This document shows, piece by piece, positions 50,540 to 60,504 of a stretch of DNA of 64,000 bases. The translations under genes were made by a program, and so were the position numbers. The notes below the pieces were generated by a model. That model worked only from the letters and a program-made list of their open reading frames with translations. It did no database searches and was not told where the DNA came from. This DNA comes from Rudanella sp031411995 (lineage in GTDB: Bacteria; Bacteroidota; Bacteroidia; Cytophagales; Spirosomataceae), in NCBI GenBank assembly GCA_031411995.1, contig JANOCD010000051.1, forward strand, positions 7,067 through 71,066. The letters are read 5' to 3'. Position 1 is the stretch's first letter; each line of letters opens with the position of its first letter.

Positions 50540-51943
50540 CTACTGCTGCCCATAAAAGAGCTTCCCGGCGGCTTTGTCTAGATCAACTTTGGCCAGCATG
50601 AAATCGAGCAGCGATGCGAAATAGTTGGTTTGTGCTTCCCGCGATGAACTTTCGGCGTTCAGTACTTCGATGTTCGAACCAATGCCTTCTTTGTATTTGA
50701 TTCGGGTGACGCGCAAGATTTCCTGAGCCAAGTCGAGGTTGCGTTTCTGAGTGCGCAACGTTTGTAAACTGTTCTGAATCGTGATCTGCGACTGCTTCAC
50801 CTGGAGGTCAATCGAGTTGCGTAACAAGTCGCTGCCCAATTGGGCTTTGTTCAGCGCAATTTTCTTTTGTTGAGCCACATACCGCTTCTGGAACCCATCG
50901 AAAATAGGCACCTGAATCTGGAGGTTGATAGCCGCCGAGTTGAACCACTTGGTCGTAAAGAAGTCGAACAGGTTGTTACGTCCGTTATTGTGGCCGTAGG
51001 CTGCTGAGGCCAGCACCCGTGGAAAATATTGCTTGCCCACGTTCTGCAGGTCATAATCGGCCAACTGAATCTGGCTTTGCAATGCCGAAAACTCGATCCG
51101 CTGCGTATAATCGACCGGGGCCACAAACGCCACCGACCGCTCCAGTTCGTCGATGTTCACATCCTGAATTTTGTCGGTCAGCGTAATCTCGTCGTTGATT
51201 CCCAGGCCCATCTGAAACTTGAGAAGATAGTAGGTCAGGCCCACCAGATTCTGCACTTTCTGGCGTTCAGACTTCAGGTTATTCGCCTGAACTTCAAGCC
51301 GATCCACGTCAATTTTCTCCACAAACCCCTGCTTGTTCATAGCCTGGGTTTCTTTAAAAAGCGTGTCAATCCGGCTAATGTTGTAATCGAGCAGTTTGAT
51401 TCGTTCCTCGCTCACCAGCACGTTATAATAGGCTTTGGCAACCTGTTCGGCGACATTAATTTTGGAAGCCGTCACGTTTTTCTGGCTCAACTCGCGCAGT
51501 GTAGCAGCCGCTTTAAGTCCCAGCTTATACGACGCATCGAACAAAAGCTGGTTCACTGTTGCCTGCACATTTCCCTGAAAATTCACCCCAAATGGAATAG
51601 CCGTTACGTCGGCCTGCTCCGGCTGGTTTCCACCGGTTGCCGTTGAAGATGCCGGCGCACCACCAAACCCACCAGCTGGTAAAATAAACTTCTGAATAAT
51701 GGCATTGTAGGTTAACTGACTACCCACGCTAACCTGGGGCAGAGCCACCCCTTTCACTTCCCGAATTCGGGCTTCGGCACTCGTCGCATCCAGACGCGAG
51801 CTTTGAACGTTCAGGTTCTTTTCGGTCGCAAACTGAATGGCTTCAGTGAGCGAGAACGACTGTTTGGTTTGGGCAAACGTTGTTTTTCCTGCCAGAAATA
51901 AAAGCAGCAAAAACCCCCACTTTGCCTTATTTAGGTAATTCAT
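50540..51943 (-). CDS. TolC family outer-membrane efflux protein
   Basis: 467 aa from ATG 51943-51941 (MNYLNKAKWGFLLLLFLAGK), which overlaps the end of the tetR gene by 17 bp; the in-frame start at 51979 is less likely. A signal peptide ends at TFAQ. The body has two OEP repeats with long helices (LTEAIQFATEKNLNVQSSRL, KYKEGIGSNIEVLNAESSSR), and forms the outer-membrane channel of the pump. Gene order tetR-tolC-adaptor-permease is typical for Bacteroidota. Confidence 0.93.
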   Translation of the reverse strand: MNYLNKAKWGFLLLLFLAGKTTFAQTKQSFSLTEAIQFATEKNLNVQSSRLDATSAEARIREVKGVALPQVSVGSQLTYNAIIQKFILPAGGFGGAPASSTATGGNQPEQADVTAIPFGVNFQGNVQATVNQLLFDASYKLGLKAAATLRELSQKNVTASKINVAEQVAKAYYNVLVSEERIKLLDYNISRIDTLFKETQAMNKQGFVEKIDVDRLEVQANNLKSERQKVQNLVGLTYYLLKFQMGLGINDEITLTDKIQDVNIDELERSVAFVAPVDYTQRIEFSALQSQIQLADYDLQNVGKQYFPRVLASAAYGHNNGRNNLFDFFTTKWFNSAAINLQIQVPIFDGFQKRYVAQQKKIALNKAQLGSDLLRNSIDLQVKQSQITIQNSLQTLRTQKRNLDLAQEILRVTRIKYKEGIGSNIEVLNAESSSREAQTNYFASLLDFMLAKVDLDKAAGKLFYGQQ

Positions 51944-52547
51944 GTTGTATGGTAGAATTGCACTGGTTGTAAATATCAAATCCTTTCTCGGTTAATAACC
52001 CGCGTACAAAGTGGTGCGTGAGTTCCTGTTGAATCGTCATCATATCGTGGAAACTTCCAGAGAAAGCCGACATTTCAAATGCCATCTCGACTTGCTCGAC
52101 CCGCATTCGGGCCATAATTTCGGGACTTACATCGGCCCTAAAGTATCCGTCGTTCATCCCCCTCCGAATATTGTCTGTCATCACCTTCAAAATGTAGTCT
52201 TCCTTAAATTCCAGGTAGAGACTCCAGGCTTTGGGGTAGTATCTTTTGATGTCCATCATTAGGGTTGGGTTCATCTTGTCGACGTTTTTTCGCATCTCAT
52301 CAAGCATCGCCAGCATTTCATGGATGGGGGTTGCAGCACTGACATAGGCGCAGTTCATCAGCTCCTGATCTTTGCTTAACCGAAACAGCGTGACCTGAAC
52401 TAGAATATCTTCCTTATCGGTAAAATGCTGGTAGATCGTTTTCTTGGAAATAGCCAAACGCCGGGCAATGTCGTCCATCGTGATAGATCGCACCCCGTAT
52501 TTCCAGAACAGCCGCTCTGCTTCCTCTAAAATCTTTTCTTTCATCAA
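51927..52547 (-). CDS. TetR family repressor of the efflux operon
   Basis: 206 aa. The N-terminal helix-turn-helix is clear: ILEEAERLFWKYGVRSITMD, DIARRLAISKKTIYQHFTDK. The C-terminal ligand domain is variable. It is first in the operon, overlaps tolC by 17 bp and lies 27 bp from a candidate operator, so autoregulation and control of the pump are likely. Confidence 0.93.
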   Translation of the reverse strand: MMKEKILEEAERLFWKYGVRSITMDDIARRLAISKKTIYQHFTDKEDILVQVTLFRLSKDQELMNCAYVSAATPIHEMLAMLDEMRKNVDKMNPTLMMDIKRYYPKAWSLYLEFKEDYILKVMTDNIRRGMNDGYFRADVSPEIMARMRVEQVEMAFEMSAFSGSFHDMMTIQQELTHHFVRGLLTEKGFDIYNQCNSTIQHELPK

Positions 52548-52573
52548 AAGGACACTTTTGAAAAAGAAACTGG

Positions 52574-52601
52574 GGAAACTTTCAATAAGTTTAAAGTTTC
52601 C
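52574..52601. promoter_or_regulatory. Candidate TetR operator
   Basis: GGAAACTTT (52574-52582) and AAAGTTTCC (52593-52601) form perfect 9-bp arms with a 10-bp spacer, 27 bp upstream of tetR. The size fits a TetR dimer pair. Confidence 0.65.
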
Positions 52602-52974
52602 ATGAAAAAAGTCAGAGTCGAAGAATATTCCTTTTGTCCTACTATTAGTTAGGGTTATTATCCCATTTTAATAGAGAGAGGAGACGGGTTATCATAGGCA
52701 TTTCAGGTTGAGGTTGTGGTTATTGACTGGTTAAAACAAAGGTACACACACCTAAACGTAACCTATTTGCGGTCATGTTTTTTGTGCTTTCGTACTGTCT
52801 TTTTTAATGACTACCAGAGCATGAACCGGGTGAGTCAATACTAAAAGTCTGCAAACGTAAGACACCCTTCCGGCCTTACCCACGATATTTTGATGAATAG
52901 CCTCATAGGTGGTACAAACCCCTTATTTTTACAGATAAAGCAATTGCTGCTTCACCTAAATACACTCCATAACC
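52602..52974. other. Intergenic region between tetR and the P1 peptidase gene
   Basis: It has a minus-strand -7 element TACCTTTG (52744-52737), possibly for tetR, which would give a leader of about 180 nt that includes the operator. No gene or RNA fold is recognised in the rest. Confidence 0.4.
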
Positions 52975-54105
52975 ATGTTTCTTCGCTATCATTCCTGTCT
53001 GCTATTGGGCATTCTACAGCTTGCAGCTATCCACTATTCGATTGCTCAACCAACCAAACGCCCGCGTGAGTATGGCATTCGGTTTGGCGTGATTCCAACA
53101 GGGCCACTCAATGCCATCACCGACGTTGCCGGGGTTCGGGTGGGTCAGGTAAGCCTGCAACAGGGTCAGGCTATTCGGACAGGCGTTACCGCCATTTTAC
53201 CGCATTCGGGAAACCAGTTTCAGCAGAAAAGTCCCGCTGCCATATATATTGGAAACGGCTTTGGAAAGCTGATGGGCTATAGTCAGGTAGAAGAACTCGG
53301 CACCCTCGAAACCCCCATTGTTCTGACAAACACCCTGAGTGTGCCAACAGCAGCCGATGCCCTGATCGACTATACACTGGCACAGACAGGCAACGAAAAA
53401 GTCCGCTCGGTGAACGCAGTGGTGGGCGAAACAAACGATGGGTTTCTGAACGACATTCGCGGACGGCACCTCACCAAACAGCACGTGCTCGACGCACTCA
53501 GGCAGGCCAAAACCGGCCCGGTTGAGGAGGGTAATGTGGGCGCAGGAACCGGCACTGTTTGCTTTGGCTTTAAAGGCGGCATCGGTACGTCGTCGCGAAA
53601 ACTGCCCGCGTCATTGGGTGGATACACCGTCGGGGTGCTTGTCCAGACCAATTTTGGGGGCGTGCTGCAAATCGCCGGTATGCCAGTTGGGGTGGAACTG
53701 GGGCAATACGATTTCAAAGAAAAACTCGATGGGTCGTGCATGATGGTGGTGCTGACCGATGCACCCCTCGATGCCCGCAACCTGAAACGCCTGGCCAAAC
53801 GGGCCTTTTTAGGGCTGGCTAAAACGGGCGGCATTGCCTCTAACGGTAGTGGCGATTATGTGATTGCCGCATCGACCGCCTACCAGATCCCCCACGAAAC
53901 AAGGGGTTCCCTCGACGAAATCAAACTTCTCCGTAACGACAACATGTCTCCCCTGTTTATGGCCACTATCGAAGCCACCGAAGAAGCCATTATCAATTCG
54001 TTGTTCGCGGCTAAAACAATGACTGGCGATCAGGGACATCGTATCGAAGAATTACCCAAACAACGGGTGGTTAACTGGCTTAAAAAAAATGGGCAAACTC
54101 ATTGA
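52975..54105 (+). CDS. P1 family peptidase (DmpA-like), exported
   Basis: 376 aa. A signal peptide (LLLGILQLAAIHYSIAQ) precedes the DmpA/BapA fold: ITDVAGVRVGQVSLQQGQ, TGVTAILPHSG, ETPIVLTNTLSVPTAADALI and VVGETNDGFLNDIRG. The self-cleavage site is expected at G291-S292 (SNGSGDYV), giving S292 as nucleophile. These enzymes are aminopeptidases or D-esterases. A hairpin at about 54115-54153 probably terminates it. Confidence 0.93.
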   Translation: MFLRYHSCLLLGILQLAAIHYSIAQPTKRPREYGIRFGVIPTGPLNAITDVAGVRVGQVSLQQGQAIRTGVTAILPHSGNQFQQKSPAAIYIGNGFGKLMGYSQVEELGTLETPIVLTNTLSVPTAADALIDYTLAQTGNEKVRSVNAVVGETNDGFLNDIRGRHLTKQHVLDALRQAKTGPVEEGNVGAGTGTVCFGFKGGIGTSSRKLPASLGGYTVGVLVQTNFGGVLQIAGMPVGVELGQYDFKEKLDGSCMMVVLTDAPLDARNLKRLAKRAFLGLAKTGGIASNGSGDYVIAASTAYQIPHETRGSLDEIKLLRNDNMSPLFMATIEATEEAIINSLFAAKTMTGDQGHRIEELPKQRVVNWLKKNGQTH

Positions 54106-54251
54106 ATGGTGTTTGACGGTGCTGGTGGGCTAAAATCACCACTTACCACCGTCCAAAACCGCTAATAAAAAAGTGATCGGCTTAGGTATTATTGACTCGG
54201 GAACTCCCCGTATATTTCGGCTGAAAACCAATCTAAACAGTAACGAATCCC

Positions 54252-55004
54252 ATGAAAATGACTCGACTTTTCCTGATGGCCGTGGTGGCCTGTTTCTCGT
54301 TGGCAACGGCTCAGGCACAAACCGTTGACGAGATTGTTGACAAGTACCTCGCGCAAACGGGTGGCAAAGACAAATGGATGGCTCTGAAGAGTGTGAAAAT
54401 GACCGGGAAGGCCAAAGCACAGGGTATGGATCTACCCGTTACAATGTACCAGAAGGCTCCGAACAAAATGAAACTGGTGATTAACATCCAGGGCAAAGAA
54501 CTCACCCAACCCGCTTTTGATGGCACTACGGCCTGGTCGACCAATTTTATGACCATGAAACCGGAGAAAATGACTGCCGAGCAAAGCGAAAACATGAAGG
54601 ATGCTTCGCAGGTACAAGACCCCTTTATCAATTACAAAGACAAGGGCTACAAGGCCGAACTCGACGGCAAAGAGACCATCGAAGGCACCGAATGCCACAA
54701 AATCAAACTGACTCGCAAGCCCGTGAAAGTGGACGGAAAAGAGGAAGAAAACGTGACGTATTACTTCTTCAGCGTGGCTGACAATGTTCCCATCCTGACC
54801 CGCTCGACCATCAAGGAAGGACAGGCCAAAGGCATGGTCCAGGAAACTTCGCTAAGTGATTATCAGGAAGTTAGCGGCTTATTCATGCCCTTCACCATCA
54901 CCCAAAAGATGAACGGTCAGGCGGTGTTTTCGATGACTGCCGAGAAGTTTGAGGTGAACGCCGAGATGGATGACAAAATGTTTGCATATCCAGAAGGAAA
55001 TTAG
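54252..55004 (+). CDS. LolA-like outer-membrane lipoprotein-sorting-type protein
   Basis: 250 aa. A signal peptide (LFLMAVVACFSLATAQA) is followed by VDEIVDKYLAQTGGKDKWMA and MKLVINIQGKELTQPAFDGT, the pattern of single-domain beta proteins resembling LolA/LolB. Bacteroidota homologues are often labelled outer-membrane lipoprotein-sorting protein. It precedes the BNR-repeat gene by 85 bp and may share a transcript. Confidence 0.75.
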   Translation: MKMTRLFLMAVVACFSLATAQAQTVDEIVDKYLAQTGGKDKWMALKSVKMTGKAKAQGMDLPVTMYQKAPNKMKLVINIQGKELTQPAFDGTTAWSTNFMTMKPEKMTAEQSENMKDASQVQDPFINYKDKGYKAELDGKETIEGTECHKIKLTRKPVKVDGKEEENVTYYFFSVADNVPILTRSTIKEGQAKGMVQETSLSDYQEVSGLFMPFTITQKMNGQAVFSMTAEKFEVNAEMDDKMFAYPEGN

Positions 55005-55089
55005 TGAAGGGCAAAGGGCATGGGGCAAAGGGCTTACTGCCACGCCCTGAACCCCAGGCCCCATGCCCCTCGCCATTAAAAAACTGACC

Positions 55090-58000
55090 ATGAAACCACT
55101 ATTACCACTTCTTTTCCTCTCCCTCTCCGCCCTTGCTCAAACGCCACCAATTCCGCTGAAGGGTGACGAATTGTTTGGGTCGTTGCGGGCGCGGCACATT
55201 GGCCCCGCGCTCATGTCGGGCCGCATCACCGACCTCGAAGGCCACCCCACCGACAACCGGATCGTGTATGTCGGAACGGCGGGCGGAGGGGTCTGGAAAA
55301 CCGGCGACGGGGGCGTTACCTACAAACCCCTGTTCGACAAACACGTGCAGAGCATCGGCACGGTGGCCGTTGACCCCAAACAGCCCGATCAGGTAATTTG
55401 GGTCGGCACGGGCGAGTGCTGGACACGCAACTCCGTATCGGTGGGTGATGGCATTTACCGCACCACCGATGGCGGCCAAAACTGGACAAACCTCGGCCTC
55501 GAAAAATCAGAACGCATCAGTTCCATTAAAATTGATCCCACCAACACCAACACCGTTTATGTGGGCGTGATGGGCGCACTCTGGAGTCCAAGTGCCGAAC
55601 GGGGCGTTTATAAAACAACTGATGGCGGCAAGTCGTGGAACAAGATTTTCTTTGTTGACGACAACACGGGCTGCTCCGAACTGGCAATGGACCCCACCGA
55701 CCCAAACACACTCTATGCTTCGTTCTGGGAGTTTAGGCGCACTGCCTGGTCATTCAATTCGGGCGGGGCAAAGTCGGCTTTGTATAAAAGTACGGATGCG
55801 GGCAAAACCTGGAACAAAATTCACAATGGGTTCCCAACCGGGCAGTTAGGCCGGATTGCCGTGACCGTGGCTCCCTCGAACCCGAAGCGTTTGTATGCCG
55901 TGATCGAGTCCGACAAAGCCGAAACCAAGGGTTTATATCGTTCGGAAGATGCGGGGGCCAACTGGTCGCGCACCAACGGCGACTTTGAGTTGGCCGTGCG
56001 CCCATTCTATTTTTCGCGCATTGTGGTTGACCCCAAAAACCCGGATATTCTTTGCAAGGCGGGTCTCAGCGGGTCCATCAGCCGCGACGGGGGTAAAACC
56101 TTCCAGACGCTCGGTTTCATGCACTCCGATATTCACGATTTTCACTTCGACCGGACAAACTCCAACATCATTTTTGCTGGCACTGATGGGGGTGTTTACC
56201 GTTCCTACGACGGAGGAAATGTAATGGAACACGTGAAGGGTTTGCCCGTTTCGCAGTTCTACCAGGTAGCCGTTGATAATGCCAAGCCCTACAAAATCTA
56301 CGGTGGTTTGCAGGATAACGGCTCGTGGTATGGCCCCTCCGAAAGTCCTGGTGGTATCGAAAACCGCGACTGGTTCAGCGTGGGAGCGGGTGACGGTTTC
56401 CGGGTTTATCCGCACCCAACCAAACCAAACATTGTGTATTCAGAAATGCAAGGAGCCGATTATATCTGGCGGTACGACACCCAGCGTCGGCAAGCCAAGA
56501 TTATCAAACCATTTGCCACGGCCACCGACCCTAAACTGCGCTTTAACTGGAACGCGGCTCTGAACACCAGCCCCCATAAACCCGACCGGCTCTATGTGGG
56601 TAGTCAGTTTTTGCACCGCTCCGACGATATGGGCGAAAGCTGGACCAAAATCTCACCCGACCTCACCACCAACGACCCGACCAAACAGCAGCAGGAAAAC
56701 TCCGGGGGCCTCAGTGCCGACAATTCGGGTGCCGAAAACCACTGCACCATTTTCGCCGTGGCCGAGTCACCGTTAGACGAAAACATGATTTGGGTCGGCA
56801 CCGACGATGGCAATGTGCAACTGACCACCAACGGCGGCAACACCTGGACAAACATGGCTGTCAATGTGCCGGGACTGCCCAAAAACACCTGGGCCTATTT
56901 TCTGGAACCAAGCCATTTCGACAAAAATACCTGCTATGCTGTGTTCGAGGGACATTCGTCGGGCGATATGAACACCTACGTGTATAAAACCACCGACGCA
57001 GGCAAAACCTGGAAATCAATTGTAACGCCCGATGTAAAGGGGTTCGCCCGGCACATCCGCGAAGATTTGGTGAACCCGAATCTGTTGTTTCTGGGTACTG
57101 AATTTGGCTTGTTTGTGACCGTGGATGGGGGGCAGAACTGGTCGCAGTTCAAAACCAACATGCCTTCGGTGGCCGTGCATTACATGGCCATTCAGCCTGA
57201 AGAAAACGATCTGGTGATTGCCACCCACGGGCGCGGCATCATCATTATCGACGACATAAGCCCGTTGCGGCAGGTAACGAACGAGGTGGCTGCCAAGGAT
57301 TTACACTTCTTTACTGTAAAACCAACGGCCATGCGCGACGATGCAGGTTTCTCGGAAGGGGGCGACGCAGGCGAGTTTGTGGGCGATAACCCCAGCCGGA
57401 CAGCCAAGATCAGTTATTACCTGAAAAACCGGCACACGTTTGGCAAAATGGCTCTCGAAATCTTCGATGAGTCGGGCAAAAAAGTGGGCGATCTGGCACC
57501 GGGCAAATCCAAGGGCATCAACATTGTGGACTGGACTTACCGGCTAAAGGCTCCCAAAGTAGCCCAGGGAAAAACCGTGGAGCGTGGCGGTTTTGCACAA
57601 CCCCGCCTTCCCGAAGGTAACTACAAAGTGACGTTGACCAAAGGCAGCAATACATACGAATCGGTGGTGACGCTCAAGGCTGATCCCAACACCATGCACA
57701 CGGCCGCCGACCACAAAGCGCAGTACGACGCGACCATGAAACTGTATGACATGTCGGAGCAGTTGGGTTATCTAGTCGATCAGATTGACGCGATGAACAA
57801 GGCTGCCGACGAGCAACTGAAAAAGGATGCGAAGTACAAAAAGGTGGCCGAGCCGCTTCTGAAAGAGCTTGCTGCTCTGAAAGAAGTGCTGGTTGTGATG
57901 AAAGGCGACAACTATGTGGGATCGGCGGAACCCCAGTTGCGTGAGAAAATCGGCTCACTCTACAGCGAAGTTGCCGGCTATTATGGGAAGCCTTCTGCCG

Positions 58001-58170
58001 CCCAAATGGATAACCTGACAGTATTGTCGCAACGCTTTGGGGAGGCTAAAACCAAATTTGAAGCCATCAAAAGCACCCGTTACAAGGTATTCACAGAGCG
58101 CATGACCAAAGACAAACGGCCGGAAATCACGCTTCGTTCGTTTGAGGAGTATAAGAAATCGGAGGGGTAG
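55090..58170 (+). CDS. Exported BNR/VPS10-type repeat protein
   Basis: 1026 aa from ATG 55090 (MKPLLPLLFLSLSALAQ, a signal peptide). The body has many Asp-box repeats (GDGIYRTTDGGQNWTNLGL, GVYKTTDGGKSWNKI, LYKSTDAGKTWNKI), forming two propellers as in sortilin/BNR glycosidase-like proteins. A C-terminal part from about residue 750 has FTVKPTAMRDDAGF and ends in helices with ALKEVLVVMKGDNYVGSAEP. Similar large exported proteins are frequent in Cytophagales; catalytic role is not established. Confidence 0.9.
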   Translation: MKPLLPLLFLSLSALAQTPPIPLKGDELFGSLRARHIGPALMSGRITDLEGHPTDNRIVYVGTAGGGVWKTGDGGVTYKPLFDKHVQSIGTVAVDPKQPDQVIWVGTGECWTRNSVSVGDGIYRTTDGGQNWTNLGLEKSERISSIKIDPTNTNTVYVGVMGALWSPSAERGVYKTTDGGKSWNKIFFVDDNTGCSELAMDPTDPNTLYASFWEFRRTAWSFNSGGAKSALYKSTDAGKTWNKIHNGFPTGQLGRIAVTVAPSNPKRLYAVIESDKAETKGLYRSEDAGANWSRTNGDFELAVRPFYFSRIVVDPKNPDILCKAGLSGSISRDGGKTFQTLGFMHSDIHDFHFDRTNSNIIFAGTDGGVYRSYDGGNVMEHVKGLPVSQFYQVAVDNAKPYKIYGGLQDNGSWYGPSESPGGIENRDWFSVGAGDGFRVYPHPTKPNIVYSEMQGADYIWRYDTQRRQAKIIKPFATATDPKLRFNWNAALNTSPHKPDRLYVGSQFLHRSDDMGESWTKISPDLTTNDPTKQQQENSGGLSADNSGAENHCTIFAVAESPLDENMIWVGTDDGNVQLTTNGGNTWTNMAVNVPGLPKNTWAYFLEPSHFDKNTCYAVFEGHSSGDMNTYVYKTTDAGKTWKSIVTPDVKGFARHIREDLVNPNLLFLGTEFGLFVTVDGGQNWSQFKTNMPSVAVHYMAIQPEENDLVIATHGRGIIIIDDISPLRQVTNEVAAKDLHFFTVKPTAMRDDAGFSEGGDAGEFVGDNPSRTAKISYYLKNRHTFGKMALEIFDESGKKVGDLAPGKSKGINIVDWTYRLKAPKVAQGKTVERGGFAQPRLPEGNYKVTLTKGSNTYESVVTLKADPNTMHTAADHKAQYDATMKLYDMSEQLGYLVDQIDAMNKAADEQLKKDAKYKKVAEPLLKELAALKEVLVVMKGDNYVGSAEPQLREKIGSLYSEVAGYYGKPSAAQMDNLTVLSQRFGEAKTKFEAIKSTRYKVFTERMTKDKRPEITLRSFEEYKKSEG

Positions 58171-58198
58171 ACCAGAACCTTTTCTCGTTGCCTTAGCC

Positions 58199-58235
58199 AA
58201 AGCGGTACATGACTTGTGTTCATGTACCGCTTTTT
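58199..58235 (+). terminator. Terminator of the BNR-repeat gene
   Basis: Perfect 14-bp stem AAAGCGGTACATGA (58199-58212) and complement (58220-58233), with a T-run. Confidence 0.9.
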
Positions 58236-58348
58236 GTATACATACCATTGCCTAATAAAATTGATTAAATTAAATCCAAGTTAAGGCAGGTTGCGTATTT
58301 CAGTTGTTGACTAGCTGTTTAGCACCTATTTAAACCTCAACTACAATT

Positions 58349-59890
58349 ATGCTTACCTTTTTACAAAACCGGCGTGTATGGGCCTTACCCCTGATTGCCG
58401 CCGGTATGATCGCTACCTTTTCGTGTGAGTCTCCCCGTGAGGCAACAGCACCTGCTCCTCAGGGTGAAGCCCGTTTGGCTGGCCCAATCACGTTTTATGC
58501 GTTAACCGATGGCAACCAATTGTTGCAACTGTCGAGTGCTTCGCCGTCGTCGCCGATGGCAACGGTCACGATCACGGGTGTGATGTCGGGCGACCGCATC
58601 ATGTCCATTGACTTCCGCCCCGCAACGGGACAGTTGTACGGCGTGTCGAGCATGAGCCGGGTCTATATGATCAACCCTATAACCGGAGCGGCTCGTGCTG
58701 TGGGGGGGGCAGCTTTCTCACCGGCTGCATCGGGCGATGCATTTGGGCTAGATTTCAATCCAACGGTCGACCGCATACGTTTTATAACGAACAACGGCCA
58801 AAACCTGCGTTTGAACCCTGAAACAGGGGGAACAGCCGCTGTTGACGGTAACATTAATGGCGCACCGAATGCGTCGATTTCGGGTGGAGCCTATACTAAC
58901 AATTTTGCGGGTGCCACAACAACAACACTCTACACAATTGATCCCGTAAACGACAAACTCTACATTCAAAATCCGCCCAACAATGGCACACAAATGGCAG
59001 TGGGCGATTTAGGGGTAGATATTATTGGAGCAAGTGGGTTTGATATTGGGCCAACGGGCGAGGCTATTGCTGCGCTGGGACGGACAGGCAGCGGATCGGA
59101 GTTGTATGAAATTAACCTCAGTAGCGGACAGGCTACCAAATTAGGGAACTTCCCGGGCCAGAGTATCATTGGTCTGGCGATCCCAACCTCACCGGTAGCC
59201 TACGCCGTTGATGGCCTGAACCGCTTGATGATCTTCAATCCGCTGAGTCCCGGTACACCGATTATCAAGACTTTGACGGGTTTGCAATCGGGTGAAATGC
59301 TGGTCGGTATCGACTTCCGCCCGGCTAACGGTCAGCTATATGGCTTGAGTAATATGAGCCAGATCTACACGATCAACACATCGAATGGAGCTGTCGCTGC
59401 TGTCGGAACTCCATTTAGCCCAATGATTACGAGTTCGGATGTTGGTTTCGATTTCAACCCAACCGTCGACCGGATTCGGGTAGTAACGAGCACCGGGCAG
59501 AACCTGCGTTTGGATCCAAATACGGGTGGTGTGGCTGCTGTTGATGGAAATCTCAATCCAGGCTCACCCAGTGTTACAGGAGCAGCCTATACGAACAACT
59601 TCGCTGGGGCTACCACAACTGTACTCTACACCATTGATTCTGGTTCTAACAAACTATTCCGTCAGGACCCACCCAATGCAGGCGGCTTAGTTGAAGTTGG
59701 TTCGCTGGGCTGGAACATTGAGGGAGCCAATGGATTTGACATTGGTGGCACCAGCAATACGGGCTACGCACTTCTTCGTCAGGGTGTTATGTCGGGCGTT
59801 TATCGTGTTGATTTAATGACAGGTGCAGCGACTTCGGTTGCCACGTTCCCATCACCTATTCAGGCAATGGCTGTTGGGTTAGGGTTTTAA
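58349..59890 (+). CDS. Lipoprotein with two DUF4394 repeats
   Basis: 513 aa. A signal peptide leads to ATFSC (Cys26). Two homologous halves follow, about residues 48-280 and 285-513, each with FRPATGQLYG (or FRPANGQLYG), GLDFNPTVDRIRFITNNGQN or a close copy, AAVDGN and YTNNFAGATTT. Such repeats form propeller-like folds of unknown function in DUF4394. It ends in a large hairpin shared with the next gene. Confidence 0.88.
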   Translation: MLTFLQNRRVWALPLIAAGMIATFSCESPREATAPAPQGEARLAGPITFYALTDGNQLLQLSSASPSSPMATVTITGVMSGDRIMSIDFRPATGQLYGVSSMSRVYMINPITGAARAVGGAAFSPAASGDAFGLDFNPTVDRIRFITNNGQNLRLNPETGGTAAVDGNINGAPNASISGGAYTNNFAGATTTTLYTIDPVNDKLYIQNPPNNGTQMAVGDLGVDIIGASGFDIGPTGEAIAALGRTGSGSELYEINLSSGQATKLGNFPGQSIIGLAIPTSPVAYAVDGLNRLMIFNPLSPGTPIIKTLTGLQSGEMLVGIDFRPANGQLYGLSNMSQIYTINTSNGAVAAVGTPFSPMITSSDVGFDFNPTVDRIRVVTSTGQNLRLDPNTGGVAAVDGNLNPGSPSVTGAAYTNNFAGATTTVLYTIDSGSNKLFRQDPPNAGGLVEVGSLGWNIEGANGFDIGGTSNTGYALLRQGVMSGVYRVDLMTGAATSVATFPSPIQAMAVGLGF

Positions 59891-59897
59891 TTGAATG

Positions 59898-59969
59898 GTA
59901 AATGGCGACGGGTGAATTGTGTCAGACATCTGGGAGATGTACAGACACAGTTCACCCGTCGCCATTTAC
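59898..59969. terminator. Bidirectional hairpin between DUF4394 and the response regulator gene
   Basis: 26-bp arms (59898-59923 and 59944-59969) match except one G-T wobble, with a smaller ACATCT/AGATGT stem in the loop. It overlaps the response-regulator stop codon, so it serves both convergent genes. Confidence 0.8.
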
Positions 59970-60364
59970 TTAATCCAATCCCTTTCGAGCCGCTGGGCCA
60001 ACCGGAGCAAATCAGTATAATCGCCGGGTTTCGTAATAAAATCGGAGGCCCCCGATGCCAATGCTTTAGCGCGTTCGTTTGGATTGGACGAAGTCGTATA
60101 AATCACAACAGGTAGGGAAACAAACCGGATATCCTGCCGAAGTTTGGCCAACGTCTGCAAGCCGTTAAGCCGGGCCATGTTCAGATCAAGCAACACCAGT
60201 TCCGGCAGGGAAGACTGCTTATCCAGATAGGGCAACACTTCGTCACCATCCGAAAGTGTGACAACTTCAATGGCCGGATTAGTCTGTTCAAAAACGTTTC
60301 GGATCAGAAACTGATCGTCGGCATCGTCATCAACAACTACTATAGTGTTAGAAACTTCTTGCAT
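59966..60364 (-). CDS. Single-domain response regulator
   Basis: 132 aa, one receiver domain only. The acidic pair and phospho-acceptor are visible: VVDDDADDQFLIRNVF and VLLDLNMARLNGLQTL (Asp in LLDLN), with Thr/Lys switch residues in IYTTSSNPNERAKALASGAS and DFITKPG. It resembles Rcp1-type regulators that work with phytochrome-like or hybrid kinases. No kinase is adjacent. Confidence 0.92.
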   Translation of the reverse strand: MQEVSNTIVVVDDDADDQFLIRNVFEQTNPAIEVVTLSDGDEVLPYLDKQSSLPELVLLDLNMARLNGLQTLAKLRQDIRFVSLPVVIYTTSSNPNERAKALASGASDFITKPGDYTDLLRLAQRLERDWIK

Positions 60365-60504
60365 TGGCTACGGTGTAACTCGTTCAACTGGGCTGCTCAA
60401 AGATATGCATTACAACTTGATTTTCTTTATCTTCTGTTAATTACGTTCAGGCAAAATTTGATCCAAATAACTATCAATCAGCATATTGTTAACTTTATAT
60501 TCAT

